From assembly GCA_002329675.1 (NCBI GenBank), contig DCUA01000022.1, forward strand, positions 6,031 through 23,413: a stretch of DNA of 17,383 nt, in the 5' to 3' direction. Below the pieces are notes generated by a model that was not told the origin of the DNA, searched no databases, and saw only the letters and a program-made list of their open reading frames with translations. Within the stretch, counting starts at the first letter, position 1, and the number at the start of each line of letters is the position of its first letter. Positions 8,232-15,580 of this stretch are shown piece after piece. The position numbers and the translations under genes were made by a program. This stretch comes from Firmicutes bacterium UBA1426 (GTDB taxonomy: Bacteria; Bacillota; Clostridia; Peptostreptococcales; Anaerovoracaceae).

Positions 8232-9308
8232 ATGATAAATACCAAAAGAAAAAAGAGAAGATCGGTTATATTGCTTGTGATGGCGATGCTTATGGCGATG
8301 ACTCTCTCTGTACCTTTCACTTTTGCTGAGGAAGCCGTCGAAAGTGTTACCTTTCCGCAAGGAGTGACGAGAATTTCCATAGACCTTGTCGTCACGGAAA
8401 ATCAGGCATACGGTGGCTTACAGTTTGGGGTTACATGCAGTGACGGTTTGAAGTTGGACGGGTTTGATGTCAATAAAGACCTGTCACTGGAGGCTGACAT
8501 TTCCGGAGAAAAAAACGGCGTACATTATTACGGTTTTTTTGGCTCTGATAACATCTACCAGGGAACCTTGAAGATCGGAACCTTGCACTTTCTCTACGAG
8601 GTGGACAGTAAAGAGACGGTAACGATAAAAGAGCTGATATTAGGCCGTTATGAAGATGGCCGGAAAGTCTCTCAGGACTCCAAAGGCGAGTTGGTATATG
8701 AGGTTTCAAGATCTACGAAACCGTCCCCCGACCCAGGCGGTAATAAAGGGGAAAAGCAAATCGATGAAGAAGAGGTGCCGCTTGCTGCGCCAGCCTTTTT
8801 GGACATCGCAGGTCATTGGGCAGAGCAGGATATCCTGGTCGCTGTAGAGAAGGGATTCGTAGCAGGATATCCCGACGGGACATTCAGACCTGATAATCCC
8901 GTGACGAGAGCGGAATTTGTGACCATGCTGGTTAAGGCGAACGCGATTCAAAACGGAACGAAGAGCATTACCTTTTCTGATGTAGCAGGTCACTGGGCGT
9001 TCACAAGCATCATGACCGTGGCATCTAACGAATATGTCAGCGGATACCCCGATGGAACATTCAGGCCTGACCATAATATCCTCCGTCAGGAAGTCGCAAA
9101 AATCATGGCAGACTTGAAATTACTCAGTGAGTCAGATGCAGCATTACCGTTTAACGATGTGAGTAAAATCGGAGCCTGGGCTATACCCTCTGTGCAGAAG
9201 GTATATCAGGCGGGGATCATGAAGGGTGACACAAACAACAACTTCGCCCCCCTTGCGAACACAACAAGGGCAGAAGCCGTGGCGATCATACTCCGCGGCC
9301 TGAATTAA
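8232..9308 (+). CDS. Cell-surface protein: cohesin-like domain plus three SLH domains
   Basis: The protein has 358 residues. A signal peptide spans about 1-32 (KRKKRR, hydrophobic core, FTFA before the cut). Residues about 38-158 form a beta-rich domain resembling cohesins (TRISIDLVVTENQAYGGLQF near the start, TLKIGTLHFLYEV later). A linker rich in Pro, Gly and charged residues follows at about 161-187. Three SLH repeats close it: FLDIAGHWAEQD (from 189), FSDVAGHWAFTS (from 248) and FNDVSKIGAWAI (from 307). The first two contain GYPDGTFRPD. SLH domains bind pyruvylated secondary wall polymers, so the protein should sit on the wall. The ATG at 8232 has AGGAG at 8220-8224; an in-frame ATG at 8190 lies inside the dockerin of the previous gene and is rejected. 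Adjacency to a dockerin-bearing peptidase suggests a scaffold or anchor role. The SLH part is certain, the cohesin call moderate. Confidence 0.85.
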   Translation: MINTKRKKRRSVILLVMAMLMAMTLSVPFTFAEEAVESVTFPQGVTRISIDLVVTENQAYGGLQFGVTCSDGLKLDGFDVNKDLSLEADISGEKNGVHYYGFFGSDNIYQGTLKIGTLHFLYEVDSKETVTIKELILGRYEDGRKVSQDSKGELVYEVSRSTKPSPDPGGNKGEKQIDEEEVPLAAPAFLDIAGHWAEQDILVAVEKGFVAGYPDGTFRPDNPVTRAEFVTMLVKANAIQNGTKSITFSDVAGHWAFTSIMTVASNEYVSGYPDGTFRPDHNILRQEVAKIMADLKLLSESDAALPFNDVSKIGAWAIPSVQKVYQAGIMKGDTNNNFAPLANTTRAEAVAIILRGLN

Positions 9309-9351
9309 ATAAGGGCTTCCAGTTGTTTGTTTGGTGAAGCCATTCAGTAGA

Positions 9352-9397
9352 AAAAGCCCGGGGAAAAACGGTTAATTCCGTTAAGATCCGGGCTTTT
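9352..9397. terminator. Bidirectional terminator between convergent genes
   Basis: AAAAGCCCGG (9352-9361) pairs perfectly with CCGGGCTTTT (9388-9397). An inner stem AACGG/CCGTT (9367-9371 with 9378-9382) makes a long stacked hairpin. Rightward transcripts end in TTTT and leftward ones in TTTTT, so it can serve both the SLH gene and the AMP-binding gene. Its right arm lies inside the last codons of the - strand gene. A second, bulged stem GGCTTC/GAAGCC lies just before it (about 9314-9341). Confidence 0.8.
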
Positions 9398-10835
9398 CGG
9401 CATTGTAATATGTCCCCGGTGCGGGTGCATTGCTGTATTCCCACCTAAGGATTCTTTGTGAAGAATCCTTAAAAAAAGCATTCTTACGAAGGACAATTCT
9501 TTTGATATTCTTAAATTCGGGCAGATTTTCGTTTATTTTCTCTACTTCTTTCCAAAGCAGTTCGAAAACATCCTGCTCCGAATAACCGACGCCTAGTTTT
9601 TCAGTCGCTTTCTCATCATCTATCAGAAGTGTGGCTGTTATGACCGGAATGGTGCCGATAAGTGGTTTATTACCCCATACCAGACTCTCCCGGACATAGG
9701 GTATCCTGTTTAGCATGGTTTCCAGTTCTTCCGGATAAACGTTTTGACCATTTTCAGCAGTGATGGCAGTCCATTTTCCTCCTGATATATGCAGCAAGCC
9801 GTTTTCATCCATGCAGCCCATATCTCCCGTAAACAGCCAACTATCTTTCAGGGCTCTCGCCGTGGCCACGGGGTCTTTCCTATATTCGGCCATGATATTT
9901 TCCCCTGCGAGGCAGATTTCTCCGATCCCTGTCTCCGGGTCGGGTCTGTCAATTTTCGCCTTCATCCCGGGCAGCAAACGTAGTCCATTTTCGGTGTCAA
10001 GTGCAGCCAGTGATGCAGTTTCTGCAAGGCTGTATCCCTGCAACGCGGATACATCAACATTGTAAACAAACCCCTCGCTGCAAGTAATCGCCGCACCGTT
10101 TATGAGCGGCAGCAGAATACCGCATATGCATTCGTGAGCATTATGAAAAGGTAACCTTGAAAAGAACACGTCATCGCATGAGATGTTAATCATCTCCGAT
10201 AATTGTCTCATTTCAGCGGCGATGTTCCCATGCGTCAGACTGACCGCTTTATGACCGCCTTTCCTGTCTGATGTAATTATCATCGCGCAGACTTCGTTTT
10301 GGATTATCTGTGACTCGATAAAATCACGATTCCCGGAAGCTATTACGTCCTTGCCCTCTTGAATCATTTCATGCAGTGAAAACAGATCCGATTGGCTCTT
10401 TTCCCTGTCCATATTGATCAGTGTTTCTACTCCGGTGATTCCGTCATTTCGGATCTGCCAGTAAGTATCCTGCAGCTCCTCAGAGAAAATGACGCATCTG
10501 CAATCTGTGATATTCAGAAAACGCTTTAGGCTGACGATCCAGAACCATGTGTCAAGGGGAATCACGGCGCCAACGCATAGCGCGGCGAGAAATGATACAG
10601 CCCATTCATAGGAATTATCTCCGGCGATGGCGATTCCTTTGCCTCTCAACCCTTTTTCGATCATCGAAGTTCCCAGTGCGCATATGTCTTCATATGCTTT
10701 CTTGTAAGTGATGTGCGAATGTGTGGTTTCACCGTTTTTTTGCACCCAAAACGCCGGCCGTCCTCCGTATTTACTAACACTACGCTCCAGCATTTGTTTG
10801 ACATCAGGTGCATGGCATTCCTGATTTTTGAGCAT
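9381..10835 (-). CDS. AMP-binding (acyl-CoA ligase-like) protein, internally shortened and degenerate
   Basis: The 484 residues align with long-chain acyl-CoA ligases at both ends: ITYKKAYEDICALG, GIAIAGDNSYEWAVSFLA, SRLPFHNAHE, GYSLAET (267-273), FTGDMGCMDENGLLHISG (335-352) and NGQNVYPEELE. Several key features are altered. The phosphate loop reads TSDRKGGHKAV (188-198) instead of TSGTTGxPKGV. Only about 17 residues separate GAAI (247-250) from GYSLAET, where full-length relatives have roughly 100 or more, so much of the substrate-pocket domain is gone. The GR.K hinge motif reads SGGK. The catalytic lysine near the C-terminus appears to be Arg461 (SSQRILRW). The start at 10835 was chosen for GGGAGGG just upstream; in-frame ATGs at 10850 and 10892 lack a site and the latter overlaps the promoter. 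The reading frame is intact, so it may be a non-catalytic binding protein, or a decaying gene. No substrate can be given. Confidence 0.75.
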   Translation of the reverse strand: MLKNQECHAPDVKQMLERSVSKYGGRPAFWVQKNGETTHSHITYKKAYEDICALGTSMIEKGLRGKGIAIAGDNSYEWAVSFLAALCVGAVIPLDTWFWIVSLKRFLNITDCRCVIFSEELQDTYWQIRNDGITGVETLINMDREKSQSDLFSLHEMIQEGKDVIASGNRDFIESQIIQNEVCAMIITSDRKGGHKAVSLTHGNIAAEMRQLSEMINISCDDVFFSRLPFHNAHECICGILLPLINGAAITCSEGFVYNVDVSALQGYSLAETASLAALDTENGLRLLPGMKAKIDRPDPETGIGEICLAGENIMAEYRKDPVATARALKDSWLFTGDMGCMDENGLLHISGGKWTAITAENGQNVYPEELETMLNRIPYVRESLVWGNKPLIGTIPVITATLLIDDEKATEKLGVGYSEQDVFELLWKEVEKINENLPEFKNIKRIVLRKNAFFKDSSQRILRWEYSNAPAPGTYYNAEKPGS

Positions 10836-10865
10836 TCTGATCCCTCCCATCAGGCATCTATAAGT

Positions 10866-10894
10866 AGTATATTCGAATCTATGCAGAAACACAA
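10866..10894 (-). promoter_or_regulatory. Putative sigma-A-type promoter of the AMP-binding gene
   Basis: On the - strand, TTGTGT (complement of 10889-10894) and TATACT (complement of 10866-10871) are 17 bases apart. They lie about 30 bases upstream of the chosen start at 10835. The -10 is one mismatch from consensus, the -35 is weaker. Confidence 0.45.
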
Positions 10895-10938
10895 ATATGG
10901 GCTATACCAAAAATCAATCAGACGGGCAAAAATATTGC

Positions 10939-10968
10939 TTGCATCAATAATGTATGCCATGCTATAAT
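10939..10968 (+). promoter_or_regulatory. Promoter of the glycine reductase operon
   Basis: TTGCAT (10939-10944) and a perfect TATAAT (10963-10968) are 18 bases apart. The bases just before the -10 are TGC, giving an extended -10 (TGnTATAAT). Transcription would start near 10975, about 20 bases before the first riboswitch aptamer, which fits well. Confidence 0.7.
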
Positions 10969-10997
10969 TTAACAAGGAAAATAGAAAATTTTGGATG

Positions 10998-11175
10998 ACG
11001 AATACGGGAGAGAATGTTAAGACATCGCCGAAGGTGTAAGTGCAGATAAGCAGCCGTTTCTCGCATGATGATCTCAGGCAAAAGGACCGTGTTCTGACAG
11101 GACTCTGGAAAGCATAGTACTATGCACCGAAGGGGCAATTTGGAGCATACCAAAGAAACTCTCAGGTTATGAACA
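10998..11175 (+). promoter_or_regulatory. Tandem glycine riboswitch (two gcvT-type aptamers)
   Basis: Two consecutive aptamers match the glycine riboswitch pattern. Aptamer 1 has CGGGAGAG (11005-11012), a short ATGT/ACAT hairpin, CCGAAGG (11028-11034) and CTCAGGCAAAAGGAC (11073-11087). Aptamer 2 (about 11090-11175) has CTCTGG, the hairpin GCATAG-TA-CTATGC (11112-11125), CCGAAGGGGCAA (11127-11138) and ACTCTCAGG (11158-11166). TGTTC (11090-11094) can pair with GAACA (11171-11175) to close the second aptamer. That pairing takes the first bases of the terminator stem that follows, so glycine binding should prevent termination and turn the operon on. The placement directly before glycine reductase genes agrees. 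The antitermination mechanism is inferred from this overlap. Confidence 0.92.
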
Positions 11176-11216
11176 GAGCAAAAGGCGTAGTGCTTTTTGC
11201 TCTGTGTTTTGTTTTT
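11174..11216 (+). terminator. Riboswitch-controlled intrinsic terminator
   Basis: CAGAGCAAAAGGC (11174-11186) pairs with GCTTTTTGCTCTG (11192-11204) with one G-U pair and the 5-base loop GTAGT. The tail TGTTTTGTTTTT follows. Its 5' edge (CA at 11174-11175) is shared with the closing stem of aptamer 2, which makes the two structures mutually exclusive at the base. Confidence 0.88.
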
Positions 11217-11249
11217 GGCAGAAAGCAGAGCAGCGGAAAGGAGAGGTAC

Positions 11250-11630
11250 TTGATCCTAATTACGAACAATCCAAAATTTCAAAGTGATCCGGAACCCCGT
11301 TGCGATACTGAGTACATAGCAGGCTCCTACAGAGATGTGCTCATACTTGTACGGGACAGGATCCATCAAGGACATAGGCTTTTGAGCCATCCTTTGTCAG
11401 GAAGCGTAAAACCCAATGAGACTCCATATAAATCCATACTGATCAGTAAAAACACCGGCGGTCTGGATATGGACTCTCTGCAGATCATTGAGGATAGTAT
11501 ATCAACCTGCGATAAATTCATGCAAAACCCGATCAAATATGGGCACAATAATCAAGATGCATTACTGGCTGATTTCAGTGAAGTCGATTACCGGCTGATC
11601 GTAGCAGCAATCGCAAGTGCAAGCAGATAG
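11250..11630 (+). CDS. grdX: GrdX family protein, first gene of the glycine reductase operon
   Basis: This 126-residue protein starts ILITNNPKFQ, the usual GrdX opening (ITNNP), and contains GHRLLSHPLSGSVKPNETPYKS, here split only by description: GHRLLSHPLSG then SVKPNETPYKS. The start is TTG at 11250, because AAAGGAGAGG (11237-11246) lies directly before it. The in-frame ATG at 11169 lies inside the riboswitch and upstream of the terminator, and would add a tail encoded by the terminator hairpin. GrdX is a small cytoplasmic protein commonly found at the head of grd operons; its biochemical role is not known. It lies 13 bases before grdE. The unusual start codon is likely to lower its translation compared with the catalytic subunits. 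Confidence 0.85.
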   Translation: MILITNNPKFQSDPEPRCDTEYIAGSYRDVLILVRDRIHQGHRLLSHPLSGSVKPNETPYKSILISKNTGGLDMDSLQIIEDSISTCDKFMQNPIKYGHNNQDALLADFSEVDYRLIVAAIASASR

Positions 11631-11643
11631 GAGGCGAAGAGTT

Positions 11644-12924
11644 ATGAAATTAGAACTGGGTAATATCTTCATTCACGATATACAGTTTGACGACCTTTCA
11701 CGGGTAGAAAACGGCGTCCTCTATATTAATGAAGAAGAGCTCAGAGAACATCTTCTGGAGGATGAAAACATTAGTTCCGTTTCTTTTGATATCGCAAAGC
11801 CCGGTGAAAGCGTCCGGATAATGCCCGTAAAAGACGTAATCGAGCCGCGAGTCAAGGTTGAGGGCAGGGGTGGTGTTTTCCCCGGTGTCATTTCGAAAGT
11901 TGACACGGTGGGAAGCGGCAGAACCAATGTACTAAAAGGAGCCGCTGTGGTAACTACAGGAACAATTGTAGGTTTTCAGGAGGGCATCATCGATATGTCG
12001 GGGCCCGGAGCGGACTATACACCCTTTTCCAAATTAAATAATCTGGTAGTCATCTGTGAACCTGTGGAAGGATTGAAACAGCACGCCCACGAAAAGGCAG
12101 TGCGGTTTGCAGGGTTGAAAGCAGCAGCTTATCTGGGGCGGCTGGCAAAGGACCTGGAAGCTGATGAAGTGGAGAGTTTTGAGACCCCTTCGCTTATTGA
12201 AAGCTTCAGACAATACCCGGATCTTCCCAGAGTTGCTTATGTACAGATGCTTCAAACCCAGGGTCTTCTTCACGATACCTATGTATACGGCGTCGATATG
12301 AAGCAATCCATTACGACCATGCTCTATCCGACAGAACTTATGGACGGTGCCATTATCAGCGGTAACTGTGTTTCCGCCTGCGATAAGAACACGACCTATC
12401 ATCATCTGAACAACCCGGTGATACGGGATCTTTATGCCAGACATGGTAAGGAACTAAATTTTGTGGGTATGATCATTACTAACGAAAATGTTTATCTGGC
12501 TGATAAGGAGAGATCCTCGGATTGGTCGGCGAAATTAGCAGAATTTCTTGGAGTGGATGGTGTCATCATCTCTCAGGAAGGCTTTGGGAATCCCGACACA
12601 GATCTGATCATGAACTGTAAGAAAATCGAAGCCAAGGGAATCAAGACTGTTATTATCACCGATGAATATGCAGGCAGGGACGGAGCTTCACAATCCCTGG
12701 CGGATGCGGATATCAGCGCCAATGCAGTGGTGACGGGGGGCAACGCAAATATGGTCGTCAATTTGCCTCCTATGGAGAAGGTCATCGGTCATGTGAAATT
12801 AGCGGACACGATAGCGGGAGGTTTTGATGGAAGTTTGCAGCCGGATGGCTCTATCGTAGTTGAACTTCAGGCTATAACCGGTGCAACAAATGAGCTTGGC
12901 TTCAACAGGCTATCAGCCAGATAG
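11644..12924 (+). CDS. grdE: Glycine reductase component B, pyruvoyl-forming proprotein GrdE
   Basis: This 426-residue proprotein is the partner of GrdB in the substrate-binding component B of glycine reductase. Members of this family cleave themselves between Asn and Cys, giving two chains, the second with a pyruvoyl group at its N-terminus made from the cysteine. The matching site here is Asn241-Cys242 in ISGNCVSACDKNTTYHHLNN. The pyruvoyl group forms a Schiff base with the amino group of glycine. The N-terminal part carries MKLELGNIFIHDIQFD, typical of GrdE, and the C-terminal half has ITDEYAGRDGASQSL and TGGNANMVVNLP. The ATG at 11644 has AGGAGG at 11629-11634. The gene lies between grdX and grdB with gaps of 13 and 11 bases. 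The glycine riboswitch upstream supports glycine, rather than sarcosine or betaine, as substrate. Confidence 0.95.
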   Translation: MKLELGNIFIHDIQFDDLSRVENGVLYINEEELREHLLEDENISSVSFDIAKPGESVRIMPVKDVIEPRVKVEGRGGVFPGVISKVDTVGSGRTNVLKGAAVVTTGTIVGFQEGIIDMSGPGADYTPFSKLNNLVVICEPVEGLKQHAHEKAVRFAGLKAAAYLGRLAKDLEADEVESFETPSLIESFRQYPDLPRVAYVQMLQTQGLLHDTYVYGVDMKQSITTMLYPTELMDGAIISGNCVSACDKNTTYHHLNNPVIRDLYARHGKELNFVGMIITNENVYLADKERSSDWSAKLAEFLGVDGVIISQEGFGNPDTDLIMNCKKIEAKGIKTVIITDEYAGRDGASQSLADADISANAVVTGGNANMVVNLPPMEKVIGHVKLADTIAGGFDGSLQPDGSIVVELQAITGATNELGFNRLSAR

Positions 12925-12935
12925 GAGGGAAGGAA

Positions 12936-14243
12936 ATGGCGAAATTCAGAGTGGTTCATTATATCAACCAGTTCTTCGCCCAGGTCGGCGGTGAAGAGAA
13001 AGCAGACCACAGACCAGAATCCAGGGAAGGCTTCGTCGGACCGGGAATGGCTTTCAATGCCGCTTTCGGGGATAAAGCCGAAATCGTTGGAACGGTCATC
13101 TGCGGTGACTCCTATTTCAATGAGAACCTTGAAACGGCTACAAAAGAAGTACTGGGTCTGATCAGCAGTTTCAAACCGGATCTGGTCATTGCCGGGCCGG
13201 CTTTCAATGCGGGCAGATACGGAATGGCCTGCGGTACAGTAGCTGCTGCAGTGGAGAGGGAACTGGACATCCCGGCCATAACGGGAATGTACAAGGAGAA
13301 CCCGGGTGTAGACAGCTTCAAAAAAGATATCTACATTATTGAAACTAAGAATTCAGCTGCGGGTATGAGGGATGCGGTAAAGGTCATGGCTCCTTTTGCC
13401 CTGAAGCTGGCAGCGGGAGAGGAAATCGGTGCTTCCGTTGAAGAAGGCTATATCCCAAATGGGATTCGTGTTAACTTCTTCGAAGAGAAGAGGGGCTCTG
13501 AGCGGGCGGTGGACATGCTGCTGGCCAAGCTGGCCGGGAAACCGTTTACCACAGAGTTTCCAATGCCGGATTTTGATCGGGTAGAACCAAAACCGGCTAT
13601 TGTCGATATTTCAAAGGCCACCATTGCACTGGTAACTTCGGGAGGGATCGTTCCCAAAGGAAATCCGGATCGTATCGAATCCTCCAGTGCGTCCAAGTAT
13701 GGCAAATACGACATTGAAGGCGTTTTCGATCTCACGGAAAGCACATATGAAACGGCCCACGGAGGCTATGACCCCGTCTATGCAAATCTGGATGCGGACA
13801 GAGTTCTGCCTGTAGATATTCTGAGGGAATATGAAAAGGACGGAAAGATCGGAAAGCTTCACAGATACTTTTACTCAACCACCGGCAACGGTACCGCTGT
13901 GGCCAGTGCCAAAGCATATGCAGCCGCCATTGGAAAAGAGCTTGTCGCAGACGGTGTGGATGCAGTCATCCTGACCTCTACCTGAGGAACCTGTACGCGT
14001 TGCGGTGCAACGATGGTTAAAGAGATCGAAAGAGCGGGTCTTCCGGTGGTACACATGTGTACCGTGGTACCCATTTCCCTGACGGTAGGGGCAAACCGAA
14101 TCGTTCCAACGGTTGCTATCCCTCATCCCCTTGGTAATCCTGCTCTTCCGCTGGAAGAGGAACAGGAGATACGGAGAAAGCTTTTGGATAAGGCCTTGAA
14201 GGCCTTGACCACTGAAGTAAGTGAGCAGACGGTTTTTGAATAA
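12936..14243 (+). CDS. grdB: Glycine reductase component B selenoprotein GrdB (Sec350 by TGA readthrough)
   Basis: The 435-residue selenoprotein is encoded across an in-frame TGA at 13983-13985, read as selenocysteine at residue 350. The context is TSTUGTCTRCG, the conserved GrdB motif with Sec followed by two cysteines. The protein continues in frame to the TAA ending at 14243 and gives the family's normal length. It starts AKFRVVHYINQFFAQVGGEEKAD, here noted as AKFRVVHYINQ then FFAQVGGEEKAD, a typical GrdB opening. In the reaction, the selenol attacks the glycine bound to the GrdE pyruvoyl group, ammonia leaves, and the carboxymethyl group passes to the selenium of GrdA. AGGAGGG at 12923-12929 overlaps the grdE stop. 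A SECIS-like hairpin lies 12 bases after the TGA. Ordinary gene callers would end it at 13985. Confidence 0.95.
13983..14012 (+). promoter_or_regulatory. Selenocysteine UGA and SECIS-like hairpin in grdB
   Basis: The UGA at 13983-13985 is followed, after 12 bases, by a perfect 6-bp stem CGTTGC (13998-14003) and GCAACG (14007-14012) with the loop GGT. Bacterial SECIS elements lie just after the UGA and show GGU in a small apical loop, as in E. coli fdhF, so both spacing and loop agree. SelB would bind here. The hairpin is seen; its function is inferred. Confidence 0.7.
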
Positions 14244-14265
14244 CCTGGCCAAGTAGGAGGAACAA

Positions 14266-15216
14266 ATGAGCAAAATTTACGATGTAATCATCATTGGAGC
14301 CGGCCCGGCAGGCCTGTCTGCGGGACTCTACGCGGGACGCTCCCACTTAAGCACATTAATTATTGAAAAAGCCCGTGAAGGTGGGCAGATCGTCAACACC
14401 GCGGAGATCGCTAACTATCCCGGTTCCCTGGACGAAGAATCCGGTCCAAGCCTCATAGAGCGTATGAAGAATCAGGCGAAGCATTTTGGTGCAGAGACGG
14501 TATATGATACTGTATCGGAAGTGGAACTCCAAGGCGATGTAAAGACCATAAAGTGTCTGACAAATACGTATCAGGCGAAGACGGTCATCCTGGCCAACGG
14601 AGCCTACCCCACGCCCATAGGTTGTCCGGGAGAGAGGGAGTTTACCGGTAGAGGTGTCTCCTACTGTGCCACCTGTGACGGCGCATTCTTTGAAGATTTC
14701 GAAGTATATGTGGTAGGCGGCGGGGACTCTGCAGTAGAGGAAGCCCTGTTCCTGACTAAGTTTGCAAGAAAGGTGACCGTGATTCATAGAAGAGATGAGC
14801 TTCGTGCCTGCAAATCCATTCAGGAAAAGGCCTTCGCTAACCCCAAAATTGCTTTTTTATGGGACAGCGTAGTAAAGGAGCTTTCAGGCGAAGAGCTCCT
14901 TGATACAATGGTTGTTGAGAATGTAAAAACCGGTGAGAGAACAGTTGTAAAAGCAGATCCGGAAGACGGAATGTTCGGAGTCTTTGTTTTCATTGGTTTC
15001 AGGCCTCAAACAGCACTGTATGAAGGAAAGGTGAAAATGCAGGACAATTACATTGTAACGGATGAAAATATGAATACCAGCATTCCCGGTGTTTTTGCTG
15101 CGGGGGACATCCGTTTCAAATCCCTTCGCCAGGTAGTTACGGCTGCCGCTGACGGAGCTATTGCAGCCACCCAGGTAGAAAAATATCTGGAAGCTCAGTC
15201 GTGCTCTGTGATTTAG
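14266..15216 (+). CDS. trxB: Thioredoxin reductase of the glycine reductase operon
   Basis: This 316-residue flavoprotein has the FAD motif GAGPAG (11-16), the redox-active pair Cys134 and Cys137 in [10 protein letters not shown], the NAD(P)H motif [10 protein letters not shown] (151-160) and [10 protein letters not shown] (172-181), whose arginines usually favour [19 protein letters not shown] closes the FAD domain. Length and order match bacterial low-molecular-weight TrxB. It reduces thioredoxin, which in turn reduces the selenide-sulfide of GrdA after each turnover. The ATG has AGGAGG at 14255-14260. It lies 22 bases after grdB and 31 bases before the thioredoxin gene. In C. difficile the trxB and trxA genes precede grdE, so the position here, between grdB and grdA, is different. 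Confidence 0.93.
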   Translation: MSKIYDVIIIGAGPAGLSAGLYAGRSHLSTLIIEKAREGGQIVNTAEIANYPGSLDEESGPSLIERMKNQAKHFGAETVYDTVSEVELQGDVKTIKCLTNTYQAKTVILANGAYPTPIGCPGEREFTGRGVSYCATCDGAFFEDFEVYVVGGGDSAVEEALFLTKFARKVTVIHRRDELRACKSIQEKAFANPKIAFLWDSVVKELSGEELLDTMVVENVKTGERTVVKADPEDGMFGVFVFIGFRPQTALYEGKVKMQDNYIVTDENMNTSIPGVFAAGDIRFKSLRQVVTAAADGAIAATQVEKYLEAQSCSVI

Positions 15217-15247
15217 GTATAATGCAAAAGTGGAAGGAGGAACAGGT

Positions 15248-15565
15248 ATGTTAGAATTAGATAAAGAGACTTTTGGTACGGAAGTGTTGGAAGCAGAAGG
15301 CTATGTACTGGTAGACTTCTTTGGTGACGGTTGCGCTCCCTGCGCAGCACTGATGCCGGCAATGGAAGCCTTCAGCGAGAAATACGGGGATAAGATCAAA
15401 TTCACCAAGCTGAACACTACAAAAGCCAGACGCCTGGCTATAAGTCAAAAGGTATTAGGTATCCCTGTAATTGCAATTTATAATAGTGGCGAAAAGGTTG
15501 ACGAATTGGTAAAGGACGATGCCACACAGGCCAATATAGAAGCAATGATTCAAAAATATATATAG
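15248..15565 (+). CDS. trxA: Thioredoxin with atypical GCAPC active site
   Basis: The 105-residue protein has the thioredoxin fold. The active site is DGCAPC with Cys29 and Cys32, where general thioredoxins have WCGPC. The cis-proline is Pro73 in LGIPVIAIY, and VDFFGDG precedes the active site. Thioredoxins of other glycine-reducing anaerobes also replace the tryptophan by glycine (GCxPC), so this fits the specialised electron carrier for GrdA. The ATG at 15248 has AAGGAGG at 15234-15240. A GTG at 15230 in the same frame lies upstream of that site and is rejected. The gene is 15 bases before grdA. Confidence 0.93.
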   Translation: MLELDKETFGTEVLEAEGYVLVDFFGDGCAPCAALMPAMEAFSEKYGDKIKFTKLNTTKARRLAISQKVLGIPVIAIYNSGEKVDELVKDDATQANIEAMIQKYI

Positions 15566-15580
15566 GAAAGGAGGATGAAA

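Noticed and set aside
11169..11249. Upstream ATG start for grdX
   Set aside because: It would begin inside the riboswitch and translate the terminator stem; TTG at 11250 has the ribosome binding site and fits the family start.
12936..13985. grdB as a pseudogene broken by a stop codon
   Set aside because: The TGA sits exactly at the conserved selenocysteine position, and the frame continues with family sequence to normal length.
15218..15223. TATAAT as an internal promoter before trxA
   Set aside because: There is no acceptable -35 at 16-18 bases upstream (TCAGTC), and the gap lies in a compact operon.
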